64,000 nt of DNA from Burkholderiales bacterium C2 (lineage in GTDB: Bacteria; Pseudomonadota; Gammaproteobacteria; Burkholderiales; Burkholderiaceae_C), in the NCBI GenBank assembly GCA_005503085.1, contig SCOI01000008.1, positions 62,001-126,000 of the forward strand, in the 5' to 3' direction. Below the pieces are notes generated by a model. That model had not been told where the DNA came from, ran no database searches, and was given only the letters and a program-made list of their open reading frames with translations. Shown piece by piece: positions 16,259 to 25,908 of this stretch (position 1 is the stretch's first letter; the number at the start of each line of letters is the position of its first letter). Made by a program: the position numbers and the translations under genes.

Positions 16259-18415
16259 ATGCCAGGCCCCTGGCGCCGCCTCTCCGCCGCCCAGCTCAAC
16301 GGCATCAGTGTCGCGCTGGGCGTGGCGCTGATACAGGCCCTGTTCACCGCCTTGTTCGGGCTCGATGCCGGCCTGGCCGCCGCCGGTGGCGCGGTCTGCA
16401 CCAGCCTGCCGGACCTGCCGAACCCGCCGCAGCGGGTCTGGCGCCGGCTCTTCCCGGCTGCGCTGCTGGCCGCGCTGGTGACCCTGTCCGTCGGCCTGCT
16501 GCGGCATTCGCCGGGGGCGATGACGGGGCTGATCGCGCTGATCGCTTTTGGCACGCTGATGATGATGGCCTGGGGCCCGCGTGCCGGGCCGCTGTCCTTC
16601 ACCGGCGTGCTGGCACTGGTGTTTGCGATGGCCTGGCATGCACCGCCGTCGGTCACGGCGGCCCTCGCGCATGCCGGCTGGGTGCTGGCCGGTGCGCTGG
16701 TCTACACCCAGTGGGCGCGCGCCGGCGCCTGGCTGCTGCGGCGGCGCTACCGCGAGCTGGCCGTGACGGCGGCGATGCGGGCCTGCGTGGCGCGGCTGCG
16801 ATCGCGGGCGCAACGCATCGCCGGCGCGCTGCCGCCGGCCGATGCCAGCATCCGCGCCTCGATTGCCGACGACGTCCTGCTGGCCGACGCGCTGCAGGCC
16901 GCGCGCGACCAGGTCTTTGCCGCGCGACCCTCGGCCGTGAGCCGGCGCCAGACCGATCTGGTGCTGGGCCTGATCGAATTGCGCGATCTGATGCTGTCGA
17001 TCCGGCTCGACGTCGAGCTGCTGGGCAGCGACGCCGCCGGCCTGCATTGGCGCGGCGCACTGGCCACCACGCTGATCCATCTGGCCGAGGCCCTGGAGAC
17101 CCTGGCCGCTGCCATCGGCCAGGGTCAAGTCATGCCCGCCGTGTCGGCGCAAGGCTGGCGCGAGGCGCTGGCAGCGCGTCTGGCCGGTGCGCCGGCCGCC
17201 GCCGACGACGCGCGCCACCACCTGGTCGACGCGCTGCAAAGCCGGCTCGGCCATATGCTGGACGATGTCGCGGCGATGGCCGAGCGCCAGGCGGGTCCCG
17301 ACCGGGACAGTGCCTGGCCGCCCGAGAAGCTGCAGCTCTTCGTCTCGCCCGAGGGCTGGCCGCTGGCCGCGCTCAGGCCGCATCTGAGCCTGCAGTCCGG
17401 CGTGATGCGCCATGCCTTGCGCGCCGGTCTGGCCTTGTCGCTGGCCTATGTGCTGGGCCAGTTCCTGCCCTGGAACGCCCATCCCTACTGGCTGGTGCTG
17501 AGCGTCGCCGTGGTCTTGCGCGGCAATCTGGAGCAGACCCTGTCGCGCCGCAACGAGCGCATCATCGGCACCGTGATCGGTTGCCTGCTGGTGCTCGCGC
17601 TGGCACAGCTGCAGCAGCCGCGTCTGCTGGCGCTGGCCTTCATCGTCGCGGTGGGTGTGGCCCATGCCTATGTCAACCAGCGCTACCGGGTCGCCGCCAC
17701 CGCCGCCACCCTGATGGCCCTGGTGCAGCCGCTGCTGCTGCAGCCGGGCAGCAGCCCGGCGATTGCCGAGCGTCTGGCCGACACCGTGATCGGCGCGCTG
17801 CTGGCCTGGGCCTTCTGCTTTGTGCTGCCCTCGTGGGAGCGCCGTTCGCTGCAGCGCCTGAGCGGCCAGCTGCGCGCGGCGCTGGCCCGCCATGCCGGCA
17901 ATCTGCTGGTCTGGGCGCCGGCGCCCGATCAGCAGCTGGCCCAGCGCCTGAGCCGCCAGCAGGCCTACACGGCCCTGGCTGCGCTGGCCGCCGCGGCCCA
18001 GCGCAGCCGGGTCGAGCCGCGCCAGGTGCGTCTGCCCGAGCCGGAGATCGAGGCGGTGCTGAGCCATGGCTACCGTTTCATGGCCCTGCTGGGCACGGTG
18101 CAGCAGATGCTGAACCGGCGCACCGACCGGCTCGCCGCCGAACTGGCCGGCCCCGAGCTGGCGCTGGCCCGGCAGGACTGCGCAGCATGGCTGGTGCAAG
18201 GGCAGGGCGCCGAGCTGCCGGTGATGGCGCCCGCCGAGGTCGACTGGCCCGAGCATGCCGGCCAGCAAGACCTGACCCCCTGGTTGCTGCGTCGGTTGCG
18301 CCTGGCGCGGCGCGAAGCGGCAGACCTGGTCGCTGCCGAGTCGCGGTTGCTGGCGGCGATCAGCCGCGCAGATAGCGCAGGCCGTCCGCGCAGTGGCGTC
18401 GGCGAAAGGCCGTGA
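16259..18415 (+). CDS. FUSC-family membrane exporter
   Basis: A 718-residue inner-membrane protein with two repeated transmembrane blocks (roughly residues 13-155 and 375-525) separated by long soluble segments, the FUSC layout shared with AaeB, YccS and plant aluminium-activated channels. AaeB exports aromatic carboxylic acids; other members are uncharacterised. It starts 2 bp after the GNAT stop, suggesting translational coupling. Its last 56 bp overlap the end of the opposite-strand SHMT-like gene. Aromatic acid efflux would fit the nearby P450, but this is inference. Confidence 0.85.
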   Translation: MPGPWRRLSAAQLNGISVALGVALIQALFTALFGLDAGLAAAGGAVCTSLPDLPNPPQRVWRRLFPAALLAALVTLSVGLLRHSPGAMTGLIALIAFGTLMMMAWGPRAGPLSFTGVLALVFAMAWHAPPSVTAALAHAGWVLAGALVYTQWARAGAWLLRRRYRELAVTAAMRACVARLRSRAQRIAGALPPADASIRASIADDVLLADALQAARDQVFAARPSAVSRRQTDLVLGLIELRDLMLSIRLDVELLGSDAAGLHWRGALATTLIHLAEALETLAAAIGQGQVMPAVSAQGWREALAARLAGAPAAADDARHHLVDALQSRLGHMLDDVAAMAERQAGPDRDSAWPPEKLQLFVSPEGWPLAALRPHLSLQSGVMRHALRAGLALSLAYVLGQFLPWNAHPYWLVLSVAVVLRGNLEQTLSRRNERIIGTVIGCLLVLALAQLQQPRLLALAFIVAVGVAHAYVNQRYRVAATAATLMALVQPLLLQPGSSPAIAERLADTVIGALLAWAFCFVLPSWERRSLQRLSGQLRAALARHAGNLLVWAPAPDQQLAQRLSRQQAYTALAALAAAAQRSRVEPRQVRLPEPEIEAVLSHGYRFMALLGTVQQMLNRRTDRLAAELAGPELALARQDCAAWLVQGQGAELPVMAPAEVDWPEHAGQQDLTPWLLRRLRLARREAADLVAAESRLLAAISRADSAGRPRSGVGERP

Positions 18416-19706
18416 CCTCGGGTGCCAGCGCGGCGGCCGCCGCATCCGATTCGAGCGCGCCGGCGATCAGCGCCGCCAGCTCGGCCATCTGAGCCGGACC
18501 CAGGCCCAGACGCACGATCTCAGGCACGCCCAGGCGCAGGCCGTTGACATCGCCGGCCAGGGCCGGCACGCGGTCCAGCGGCAGACCGATGCCGCAGCTC
18601 AGCAGCCGGGCCCGTGCCAGGCGCTTGGCGGCGGCCTGGCCACCGCCCCAGGCGGCCGCCTCGATGGCGAACTGGTGCGAGTCGGTGCCGCCGCGTTCGC
18701 GGGCGAACACCGGCAGGTCGCGAGCGATCAGGCCGGCGGCCAGCGCCCGCGCGCTGGCCTGCATCGCCAGGCCGTAGTCGTGGCCGTGTTCCTTCCAGTC
18801 CAGCAGGCCCAGTGCCAGCGCGGCGGTCTTGCCGGCATCGAAATTGGCGGTCAGCCCCGGGTAGGCGATCGCGTCGAGCCGCTCGGCCAGGCCCGCGTCG
18901 TTGCCGACGATCAGGCCGCCCGGCGGACCGCCCAGGCTTTTGTAGGTGCTCATCGTCATCACATGGGCGCCCAGATCCAGCGGGTTGGCCCAGGTGCCGC
19001 CGGCAATCATGCCGCTCAGATGCGCGGCGTCGAACATCAGCAGCGCGCCCACCTTGTCGGCGATCTCGCGCACCGCCGCCACCGGGTGGGCGAACAGATT
19101 CAGGCTGCCGCCCAGCGTGATCAGCTTGGGGCGGACCTCGGCGGCCAGGCGCACCAGGGCCGGCACGTCGACACTGTAGCCATCGGCCCGCACCGGCGCC
19201 GGCACGCTGCGCAGGCCGTAGAGCCCGGCGGCGCCGGCCGCATGATGGGTCACATGACCGCCGATCTCGGCCGGCGGCACGATGATGGTGTCGCCGGGCT
19301 TGCAGCAGGCCATGAAGACATAGAGATTGGCCAGCGCGCCCGAGCCGACGCGGATCTCGGCATAGCGGGCCTTGAAGACCTGGGCCGCCAGCTCGGCCGC
19401 GATCACCTCGATGCGCTCGATCGCCTCCAAGCCCATCTCGTACTTGTCGCCGGGATAGCCCAGCGAGGGGCGCGTGCCCAGGCCGGCGGCCAGCAGGGCC
19501 TCGGCGCGCGGGTTCATCACATTGCTGGCCGGGTTGAGATTGAGGCCCTCGACATCGTGGATGCGATGGTTCTCGGCCACCAGGCGGGCCAACTCGTCGT
19601 CCAGCGCGGGGCTGTCCAATGCGCCAGCCGCGCCGGCCAGCGCCTGCACATGGTGGTCGATAGCGGCCGGCACCCAGGGCCGGGCCTGCAATTGGGCTGT
19701 GCTCAT
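18360..19706 (-). CDS. Serine hydroxymethyltransferase-like PLP enzyme (divergent paralogue)
   Basis: A 448-residue fold-type I PLP enzyme of the SHMT family. The internal aldimine lysine is predicted at Lys256 in MSTYKSLGGPPGG, where housekeeping GlyA has TTTHKTLRGPRGG; the cofactor aspartate is in MFDAAHLSGMIAGG. SLGYPGDKYEMG replaces the canonical EGYPGKRYYGG, so folate or substrate contacts differ. Start ATG 19706 gives the SHMT-like N-terminus; the frame extends further without similarity. It is divergent from a GcvA-like LysR regulator, a layout expected for a specialised, inducible enzyme. It may act on 2-methylserine, a beta-hydroxy amino acid or another serine analogue rather than be the main GlyA. 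Confidence 0.82.
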   Translation of the reverse strand: MSTAQLQARPWVPAAIDHHVQALAGAAGALDSPALDDELARLVAENHRIHDVEGLNLNPASNVMNPRAEALLAAGLGTRPSLGYPGDKYEMGLEAIERIEVIAAELAAQVFKARYAEIRVGSGALANLYVFMACCKPGDTIIVPPAEIGGHVTHHAAGAAGLYGLRSVPAPVRADGYSVDVPALVRLAAEVRPKLITLGGSLNLFAHPVAAVREIADKVGALLMFDAAHLSGMIAGGTWANPLDLGAHVMTMSTYKSLGGPPGGLIVGNDAGLAERLDAIAYPGLTANFDAGKTAALALGLLDWKEHGHDYGLAMQASARALAAGLIARDLPVFARERGGTDSHQFAIEAAAWGGGQAAAKRLARARLLSCGIGLPLDRVPALAGDVNGLRLGVPEIVRLGLGPAQMAELAALIAGALESDAAAAALAPEVTAFRRRHCADGLRYLRG

Positions 19707-19805
19707 CTGCGGGTTCGCTTTCTTGGTCGGGCATCGCGCGGGGATTGGCGACGGGCCGATGCTGGGGCCAAGCGCCGGCAGCTTCAAGCAAGTTATTCTT
19801 GGGTC

Positions 19806-19828
19806 CAGGCCTAGAGAATCTAGGCCTG
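19806..19828. promoter_or_regulatory. Perfect 10-bp inverted repeat upstream of the LysR gene
   Basis: CAGGCCTAGA (19806-19815) and its exact complement TCTAGGCCTG (19819-19828) flank the trinucleotide GAA. The repeat ends 9 bp before the LysR start codon, in the gap shared with the SHMT-like gene. It could be the LysR autoregulatory site, or in RNA a hairpin masking the ribosome-binding site. Confidence 0.55.
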
Positions 19829-19837
19829 AGTCGAGCC

Positions 19838-20761
19838 ATGGCCGTCCAACCCCCCAACCCCCGTCTGCCGCCATTCCTCGCGCTGCGCGCCTTCGAGGCG
19901 GCCGCGCGGCACCAGAGCTTTGCACGCGCCGCCGAGGAGTTGTGCGTGACGCCGGCGGCCGTCGCGGCCCAGGTCAAGGCGCTGGAACAATGGCTGGGCG
20001 CGCCGCTGTTCGAGCGCCACAGCCAGGGCCTGAGCCTGCGTGCCCAGGCGGCCGCCGCGGTGCCGGCGCTGGCCGCCGCGATGGACCAGCTGGGCCAGGC
20101 GGTGCAGACCCTGCGCAACGAGGCTGGCGCCGCGCGGCTGCATATCGCGGCCTTGCCGGCCCTGGCCCAGCTCTGGCTCACGCCGCTGCTGCCGGCCCTG
20201 CGGCGCGAGCTGCCGGGGCTGCAGCTCTCGCTGAGCGCGCTGGAGGCGCCGCCGAATTTCCAGCGCGAAGCCTATGACCTGGGCTTGTTCTATGCGCCGG
20301 CGCTGCCGCGCAAGCCGCCGCCCAAGGGTTGCCAGCGCCTGGTGCTGGCCGAGGATGCCTTGCTGCCGGTCTGCAGCCCCAGCCTGCTGGGCCCGCGCGG
20401 CCGTGCGCCCGAGCTGGCCGAGCAGACCCTGCTGCATGACATCGTCTGGTCGCAGGACTGGGCGCGCTGGCTGAAGGCGGCCGGCCGCAGCGATATCGCC
20501 GCGACGGACGGCCCACGCTTCTCGCTCTACAGCATGGCGCTGCAGGCGGCGCTGGCCGGCCAGGGCGTGCTGATGGGGCGGCAACGCCTGGTGGCTGCCG
20601 CGCTGGCCGAGGGCAGTCTGGTCGCGCCCTGGGGGGCTGTCGTGCCACTGGCGGAGACCATCGACCTGCTGGTGCCCCTGCCGCGCGCCGGGCAAGACCT
20701 GACGCTGCGCCTGGTCGACGCCTTGCAGCGCCTCGGCGGCAAGGGTGCTATGCGAAGATGA
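19838..20761 (+). CDS. LysR-family regulator, GcvA-like
   Basis: A 307-residue LysR protein. The winged HTH is at residues 10-70 ([20 protein letters not shown], then [18 protein letters not shown] and [12 protein letters not shown]), close to the GcvA subgroup. The effector domain follows. ATG 19838 lies 9 bp after a perfect inverted repeat. It is divergent from the SHMT-like gene, so glycine, serine or a related one-carbon amino acid is the likely signal; GcvA itself regulates glycine cleavage. Confidence 0.88.
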   Translation: MAVQPPNPRLPPFLALRAFEAAARHQSFARAAEELCVTPAAVAAQVKALEQWLGAPLFERHSQGLSLRAQAAAAVPALAAAMDQLGQAVQTLRNEAGAARLHIAALPALAQLWLTPLLPALRRELPGLQLSLSALEAPPNFQREAYDLGLFYAPALPRKPPPKGCQRLVLAEDALLPVCSPSLLGPRGRAPELAEQTLLHDIVWSQDWARWLKAAGRSDIAATDGPRFSLYSMALQAALAGQGVLMGRQRLVAAALAEGSLVAPWGAVVPLAETIDLLVPLPRAGQDLTLRLVDALQRLGGKGAMRR

Positions 20762-20792
20762 GACCACTGTTTCTTTGCAAGGATGTCCCGCC

Positions 20793-21901
<1,109 letters not shown>

Positions 21902-21902
<1 letters not shown>

Positions 21903-22741
21903 TGGAGCTGCTGTCCGAGCACGCCTCGTTCGGCGGGGCCCAGCGCTTCTACAAGCATGAGTCGGTCGAGATCGGCTTGCCGATGCGCTTTGCGCTGTAC
22001 CTGCCGCCCGAGCCGAAGGCGCTGCTGGTCTTCCTCGCCGGCCTGACCTGCAGCGAGGAGACCTTCACGATGAAGGCCGGTGCCCAGCGTCTTGCGGCCG
22101 AGCTGGGCCTGGCGCTCTTGATGCCGGACACCAGCCCACGCGGCGCCAATGTGGCCGGCGAGAGCGCGGCCTGGGACTTTGGCGTCGGCGCCGGCTTCTA
22201 TCTGGACGCGACGCAGCAGCCCTGGGCCCAGCACTGGCGCATGGAGAGCTATCTGACCAGGGAACTGGTGCCGCTGGTGCAGCGCGAGTTCGGCCTTGAT
22301 GCCGCACGCACCGGCATCTTCGGCCACTCGATGGGCGGCCATGGCGCGCTGACCCTGGCGCTGCGCCATCCGGGTCTGTTCGCCTCGGTCTCGGCCTTTG
22401 CGCCGATCGCCGCGCCGACCCAGTGCCCCTGGGGCGAGAAGGCCTTCAGCGGCTATCTGGGCGATGACCGCAGCGTCTGGGCTGCACACGATGCCAGTGC
22501 GCTGATGCGAGCGCGGCCCAGCGCACCCTTCCCGAGTGGCATCCTGATCGACCAGGGCCTGGCCGACAAATTCCTGACCGAGCAGCTGCAGCCCGAGGCC
22601 TTCGAGTGCGCCTGCAAGGCCGCCGCTCAGCCGCTGACCCTGCGGCGCCAGGCCGGCTACGACCATGGCTATTACTTCATCGCGAGCTTTGTCGACGATC
22701 ATCTGCGCCACCATGCGGCGCAGCTGCTGCCCAAGTCTTGA
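21902..22741 (+). CDS. fghA: S-formylglutathione hydrolase
   Basis: A 279-residue alpha/beta hydrolase that converts S-formylglutathione to formate and glutathione, the second step of formaldehyde detoxification. The nucleophile is Ser143 in [10 protein letters not shown]; the aspartate and histidine of the triad are in IDQGLADKF and [20 protein letters not shown] and TSPRGANV are family signatures. It overlaps frmA by one base and is followed after 14 bp by msrA. Confidence 0.97.
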
Positions 22742-22755
22742 ACACAAGGAGTGCC

Positions 22756-23265
22756 ATGATGGCAAAGGAAACTGCGGTACTGGCTGGTGGCTGCTTCTGG
22801 GGCATGCAGGAGTTGATACGCAAGCTGCCCGGCGTGTTGCAGACCCGGGTCGGCTACACCGGCGGCAGCAATGAGAGCCCGACCTACCGCAACCACCCTG
22901 GCCATGCCGAGGCGATAGAGATCGTGTTCGACAATGAGGCCACCAGCTTTCGCCGCCTGCTGGAGTTCTTCTTCCAGATCCATGATCCCAGCACGCTGAA
23001 CCGCCAGGGCAACGATGTCGGCAGCAGCTACCGCTCGGCCATCTTCTACACCAGCGAGGCGCAGAAGGCGGTGGCCATCGACACCCTCAAGGATGTCGAT
23101 GCCTCCGGCCTGTGGCCCGGCAAGGCGGTGACCGAGCTGGTGCCTGCGCCGCAGTTCTGGGCCGCCGAGGCCGAGCACCAGGACTATCTGCAGCACCGGC
23201 AGAACGGCTATACCTGCCACTTCCCGCGCCCCGGCTGGGTGCTGCCGCAGCGCAAGGCGGGCTGA
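22756..23265 (+). CDS. msrA: Peptide methionine-S-sulfoxide reductase MsrA
   Basis: A 169-residue enzyme that reduces methionine-S-sulfoxide in proteins. The catalytic cysteine is Cys13 in [10 protein letters not shown], followed by TRVGYTGG, and HNPT-type features appear as [16 protein letters not shown]. Two ATGs in tandem (22756, 22759) follow an AAGGAG site; either could start. It is last in the frmA-fghA-msrA unit, which groups formaldehyde and oxidant repair. The canonical GCFW is intact, so it should be active. Confidence 0.95.
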   Translation: MMAKETAVLAGGCFWGMQELIRKLPGVLQTRVGYTGGSNESPTYRNHPGHAEAIEIVFDNEATSFRRLLEFFFQIHDPSTLNRQGNDVGSSYRSAIFYTSEAQKAVAIDTLKDVDASGLWPGKAVTELVPAPQFWAAEAEHQDYLQHRQNGYTCHFPRPGWVLPQRKAG

Positions 23266-23274
23266 ACCCCGGCG

Positions 23275-23772
23275 TCAGTCCGGCGCGTCGAGATTGCTCC
23301 GGACCCGCTGCAGCAGGGCCAGCAGCTGCGCCTGCTCTTGCGGACTCATGCCGACAACGGCCTTGCCTGCCAGGCGTCGGGCCTGCTGCTTCAGCGTGCC
23401 CAGCAAGGCCTGACCCTCGGCGGTCAGCGTCAGGCGCGTGTTGCGGCGGTCGGCCGGGTCGGGTGTGCCGTCCAGCAGGCCGCGCTCGCGCAGGCTCTTG
23501 ACCAGCCGGGCCAGCTGAGCCTTGTCGCGGCCGCTGTCGCCGGCCAGATCGCTCTGCGTGGCGCCCGGGTGGCGGCCGAAATAGCCCAGCACCTTGCTCT
23601 CCATATGCGTGATCTGATGCGGGCCGTCGCGCAAGACCTGGTACTGCTGCGCGCGGTACTGATGCATCACGCGATGCACCAACTCCAGCACATCGTCTTG
23701 CGCCGCGTCCGGCCGCCCATGGGCTGTCCCGGTGCGGGGTGAATGGTTGACAATGTCCAATGATTTGCGCAT
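23275..23772 (-). CDS. MarR-family regulator
   Basis: A 165-residue winged-helix repressor: ITHMESKVLGYFGRHPGATQ, then DKAQLARLVKSLRERGLL (recognition helix) and the wing DPADRRNTRLTLTAEG. ATG 23772 is chosen because it leaves room for the divergent gene's promoter. It faces the siderophore-interacting protein gene across 38 bp; a 12-bp inverted repeat covers its own first codons and the start of the neighbour's leader, so it probably represses both. Confidence 0.87.
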   Translation of the reverse strand: MRKSLDIVNHSPRTGTAHGRPDAAQDDVLELVHRVMHQYRAQQYQVLRDGPHQITHMESKVLGYFGRHPGATQSDLAGDSGRDKAQLARLVKSLRERGLLDGTPDPADRRNTRLTLTAEGQALLGTLKQQARRLAGKAVVGMSPQEQAQLLALLQRVRSNLDAPD

Positions 23773-23794
23773 GATGGATGATATTGTCAACCAT
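23743..23794. promoter_or_regulatory. 12-bp inverted repeat, probable MarR operator pair
   Basis: ATGGTTGACAAT (23743-23754) is repeated exactly as its complement ATTGTCAACCAT (23783-23794), 28 bp apart. The left arm lies in the MarR gene's first codons and the right arm just upstream of the SIP gene. The left arm continues into a small palindrome GACA-A-TGTC. This is a good candidate for one MarR dimer site at each promoter. Confidence 0.6.
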
Positions 23795-23810
23795 ATCCAG
23801 GGAACCCGCC

Positions 23811-24563
23811 ATGAGTGCAGCCCAAGTCCCATCGGAGCGCCGCGTGCAGCGCCTGCGCCACGAGATCGTTCGCCGCGAGCTGGAGGTGCGGCAGGTCGAG
23901 GCGCTGAGCCCGCATATGCGGCGCATCACGCTGGCCGGCCCCGAGCTGGCCGGTTTCCACAGCCCCTCGTTCGACGACCATATCAAGCTGATCTTCGGCC
24001 CGGCCGGCGCGGAACCGGCGCGGCGCGACTACACGCCGCGCCGCTACGATGCGGTCGCCGGCGAACTGACGCTGGAGTTCGCGCTGCATGGCGACGGCCC
24101 GGCGGCCGGCTGGGCTGCCCAGGCGCAGCCCGGCCAGCGGCTGACGATTGCCGGCCCGCGCGGCTCCTTTGTCATCCCGCTGGACTATGACTGGCATCTG
24201 CTGATCGGCGACGCGAGCGCGCTGCCGGCGATCGCGCGCCGCCTGGAGGAGTTGCCTGCCGGCGTGCCGGCCCTGGTGCTGCTGAGCGTGCCCGACGCAG
24301 CCGACCGCCGCGAGCTCGCCAGCGCGGCCGATGTGCGCTTGCAATGGCTGGATGGCGACGCCGAGCTGATCGCTGCGCTGCGTGCGCTGGCGCTGCCGGC
24401 CGGCGAGGGCTATGCCTGGTGTGCCGGCGAGGCCGGCACGATGGCTGCGCTGCGCAAGATTCTGGTCGATGAAAAGGGGCACAGCCGCCACGCGATCCGC
24501 GCCGCCGCTTACTGGAAGCGCGGCGCCATCGCCCATCACGAGAACCTCGAGGATCCTGCCTGA
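23811..24563 (+). CDS. Siderophore-interacting protein (FAD/NAD(P)H ferric reductase)
   Basis: A 250-residue SIP-family flavoprotein. The N-terminal FAD-binding half contains the RDYTPRRYD motif and the C-terminal half the pyridine-nucleotide region (LLIGDASALPAIARRLEEL, then CAGEAGTMAALRKIL). Such enzymes (ViuB, YqjH) reduce ferric siderophores in the cytoplasm to free iron. ATG 23811 follows GGGAAC and is downstream of the MarR inverted repeat. YqjH of E. coli is also controlled by an adjacent PadR/MarR-like regulator (YqjI), so the arrangement is credible. No siderophore genes are near. Confidence 0.9.
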   Translation: MSAAQVPSERRVQRLRHEIVRRELEVRQVEALSPHMRRITLAGPELAGFHSPSFDDHIKLIFGPAGAEPARRDYTPRRYDAVAGELTLEFALHGDGPAAGWAAQAQPGQRLTIAGPRGSFVIPLDYDWHLLIGDASALPAIARRLEELPAGVPALVLLSVPDAADRRELASAADVRLQWLDGDAELIAALRALALPAGEGYAWCAGEAGTMAALRKILVDEKGHSRHAIRAAAYWKRGAIAHHENLEDPA

Positions 24564-24573
24564 GGGTCCCGCC

Positions 24574-25827
24574 TCAGCCGGCAAGCGGGCGCTGCTGATG
24601 GCCGGCTGCGGCCTTGTAGCGCTTGACGAAGGCATCGACCTCGGCCGGGTCGATCACATCGGCCAGCCGCGCAAAGCCATCCGGTGCGCGATCCTCGACC
24701 AGATCGAGGATGGCGTCCAGCCCCTCCTGGCGATTCATCGTGACAATGCCGGCGCACAGCGGCCGGCGTTGCGCCTCGTAGGCGTCCAGTGCCGCCTCGA
24801 CATCGACCGTGCCGCTCAGCGCCTCGGCGATGCATTGCGCATCCATGATGGCCTGGGTCGCGCCGTTCGAGCCGATTGGGTACATCGGGTGCGCGGCGTC
24901 GCCCAGCAAGGTGATACGGCCATGGCGCCAGCGCGGCAGCGGATCGCGGTCCACCATCGGGTACTCCAGCAGCTGGGTGGCGCCCTTGATCATCGCCGGC
25001 ACATCGAGCCAGTCGAAATGCCAGCCGCCAAAAGTGGGCAGCAAATCGTCCAGCGAGCCGGGCTTGCTCCAGTCCTCGCGGCCGGGTGCCGTCAGGCCGC
25101 CGCCGATGCCGTCCTCGCGCAGCCGGCGGTCGCAGATCCAGTTGATCAGCTGCGTGCCGTCGGCCTGCGGCGGCGCGATCGGATAGACGACGAACTTGGC
25201 GCGCCGGTGGCCGGCCTGCACCATGGTACGGCCGTCGAGAAAGGGTGGGGCGAGGCTGGTGCCGCGCCACATCATCATGCCGTTCCAGCGCGGCGCGCCT
25301 TCGTCCGGATAGCCCTGGCGGCGCAGCGCCGAGTGGATGCCATCGGCCGCGATCAGCAGGTCGGCGTGCAGCTCGGCCATGCCGCCGTCGGCGTGCTGGA
25401 CCTGGGCCACGACACGATCACCCTCGGTGCGCGCGCCGGTGATGCGCTGGCCGCTGCGCACCCGCTCGGCGCCCAGCCGCGCCTGGGCCTCGGCCCAGAG
25501 CTTGAGCTGCAGCTCGCCGCGATGGATGCTCAGCTGCGAATGGCTGTAGCCGCCGGCCAGCCCGCGCACATCGCGGTAGATCTCCTGGCCATGGCGGTTC
25601 GCGAACACCAGGGCCGAGGTCTCGACGGCCATCTGGCGCAGCGCCGGCAGCAGGCCCAAACCGTCGAGCACCGCCACCGCATGCGGCAGCAGATTGATGC
25701 CCACGCCCAGCGGCTTCAGCGCCGCCGTCGCCTCGCAGACCCTGACCCGGTGGCCGCGTGCCTGCAGCGCCAGTGCGGCCGTCAGCCCGCCGATGCCGCC
25801 GCCGGCGATCAGGATGTCCAGGGCCAT
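24574..25827 (-). CDS. PhzS-like FAD-dependent monooxygenase
   Basis: A 417-residue class A flavoprotein hydroxylase. The Rossmann motif AGGGIGGLTAALAL is at residues 8-21, ADGIHSALR (DG motif) in the middle and LLGDAAHPMYPIGSNGATQA (GD motif) in the last third. The segments LGVGINLLPHAV, YSHSQLSIHRGELQ and LEYPMVDRDPLPRW closely follow PhzS, the pseudomonad enzyme that makes 1-hydroxyphenazine by oxidative decarboxylation, but the family is wide and the phenazine core genes are absent here. ATG 25827 opens the Rossmann fold. It is divergent from a MarR gene that is followed by a Bug protein, which suggests inducible catabolism of an aromatic or N-heterocyclic acid. Confidence 0.85.
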   Translation of the reverse strand: MALDILIAGGGIGGLTAALALQARGHRVRVCEATAALKPLGVGINLLPHAVAVLDGLGLLPALRQMAVETSALVFANRHGQEIYRDVRGLAGGYSHSQLSIHRGELQLKLWAEAQARLGAERVRSGQRITGARTEGDRVVAQVQHADGGMAELHADLLIAADGIHSALRRQGYPDEGAPRWNGMMMWRGTSLAPPFLDGRTMVQAGHRRAKFVVYPIAPPQADGTQLINWICDRRLREDGIGGGLTAPGREDWSKPGSLDDLLPTFGGWHFDWLDVPAMIKGATQLLEYPMVDRDPLPRWRHGRITLLGDAAHPMYPIGSNGATQAIMDAQCIAEALSGTVDVEAALDAYEAQRRPLCAGIVTMNRQEGLDAILDLVEDRAPDGFARLADVIDPAEVDAFVKRYKAAAGHQQRPLAG

Positions 25828-25869
25828 GGTGTTCTCCTTGTGGTCTTGATGCAGATCAGGGTAAGCGAG

Positions 25870-25890
25870 ATTGTTGCGTAGTGCAACGAT
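25870..25890. promoter_or_regulatory. Imperfect inverted repeat, candidate MarR operator
   Basis: ATTGTTGC and GCAACGAT form 8-bp arms with one mismatch around GTAGT. The element lies in the 81-bp gap between the PhzS-like gene and the MarR gene and precedes a TAAGCT box, so a bound MarR dimer would block both promoters. Confidence 0.45.
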
Positions 25891-25908
25891 ATCTAAGCTA
25901 GGGAAACC

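Noticed and set aside
16184-18445. Long minus-strand open frame opposite the FUSC gene
   Set aside because: Same GC effect; the plus-strand product has the expected FUSC repeats.
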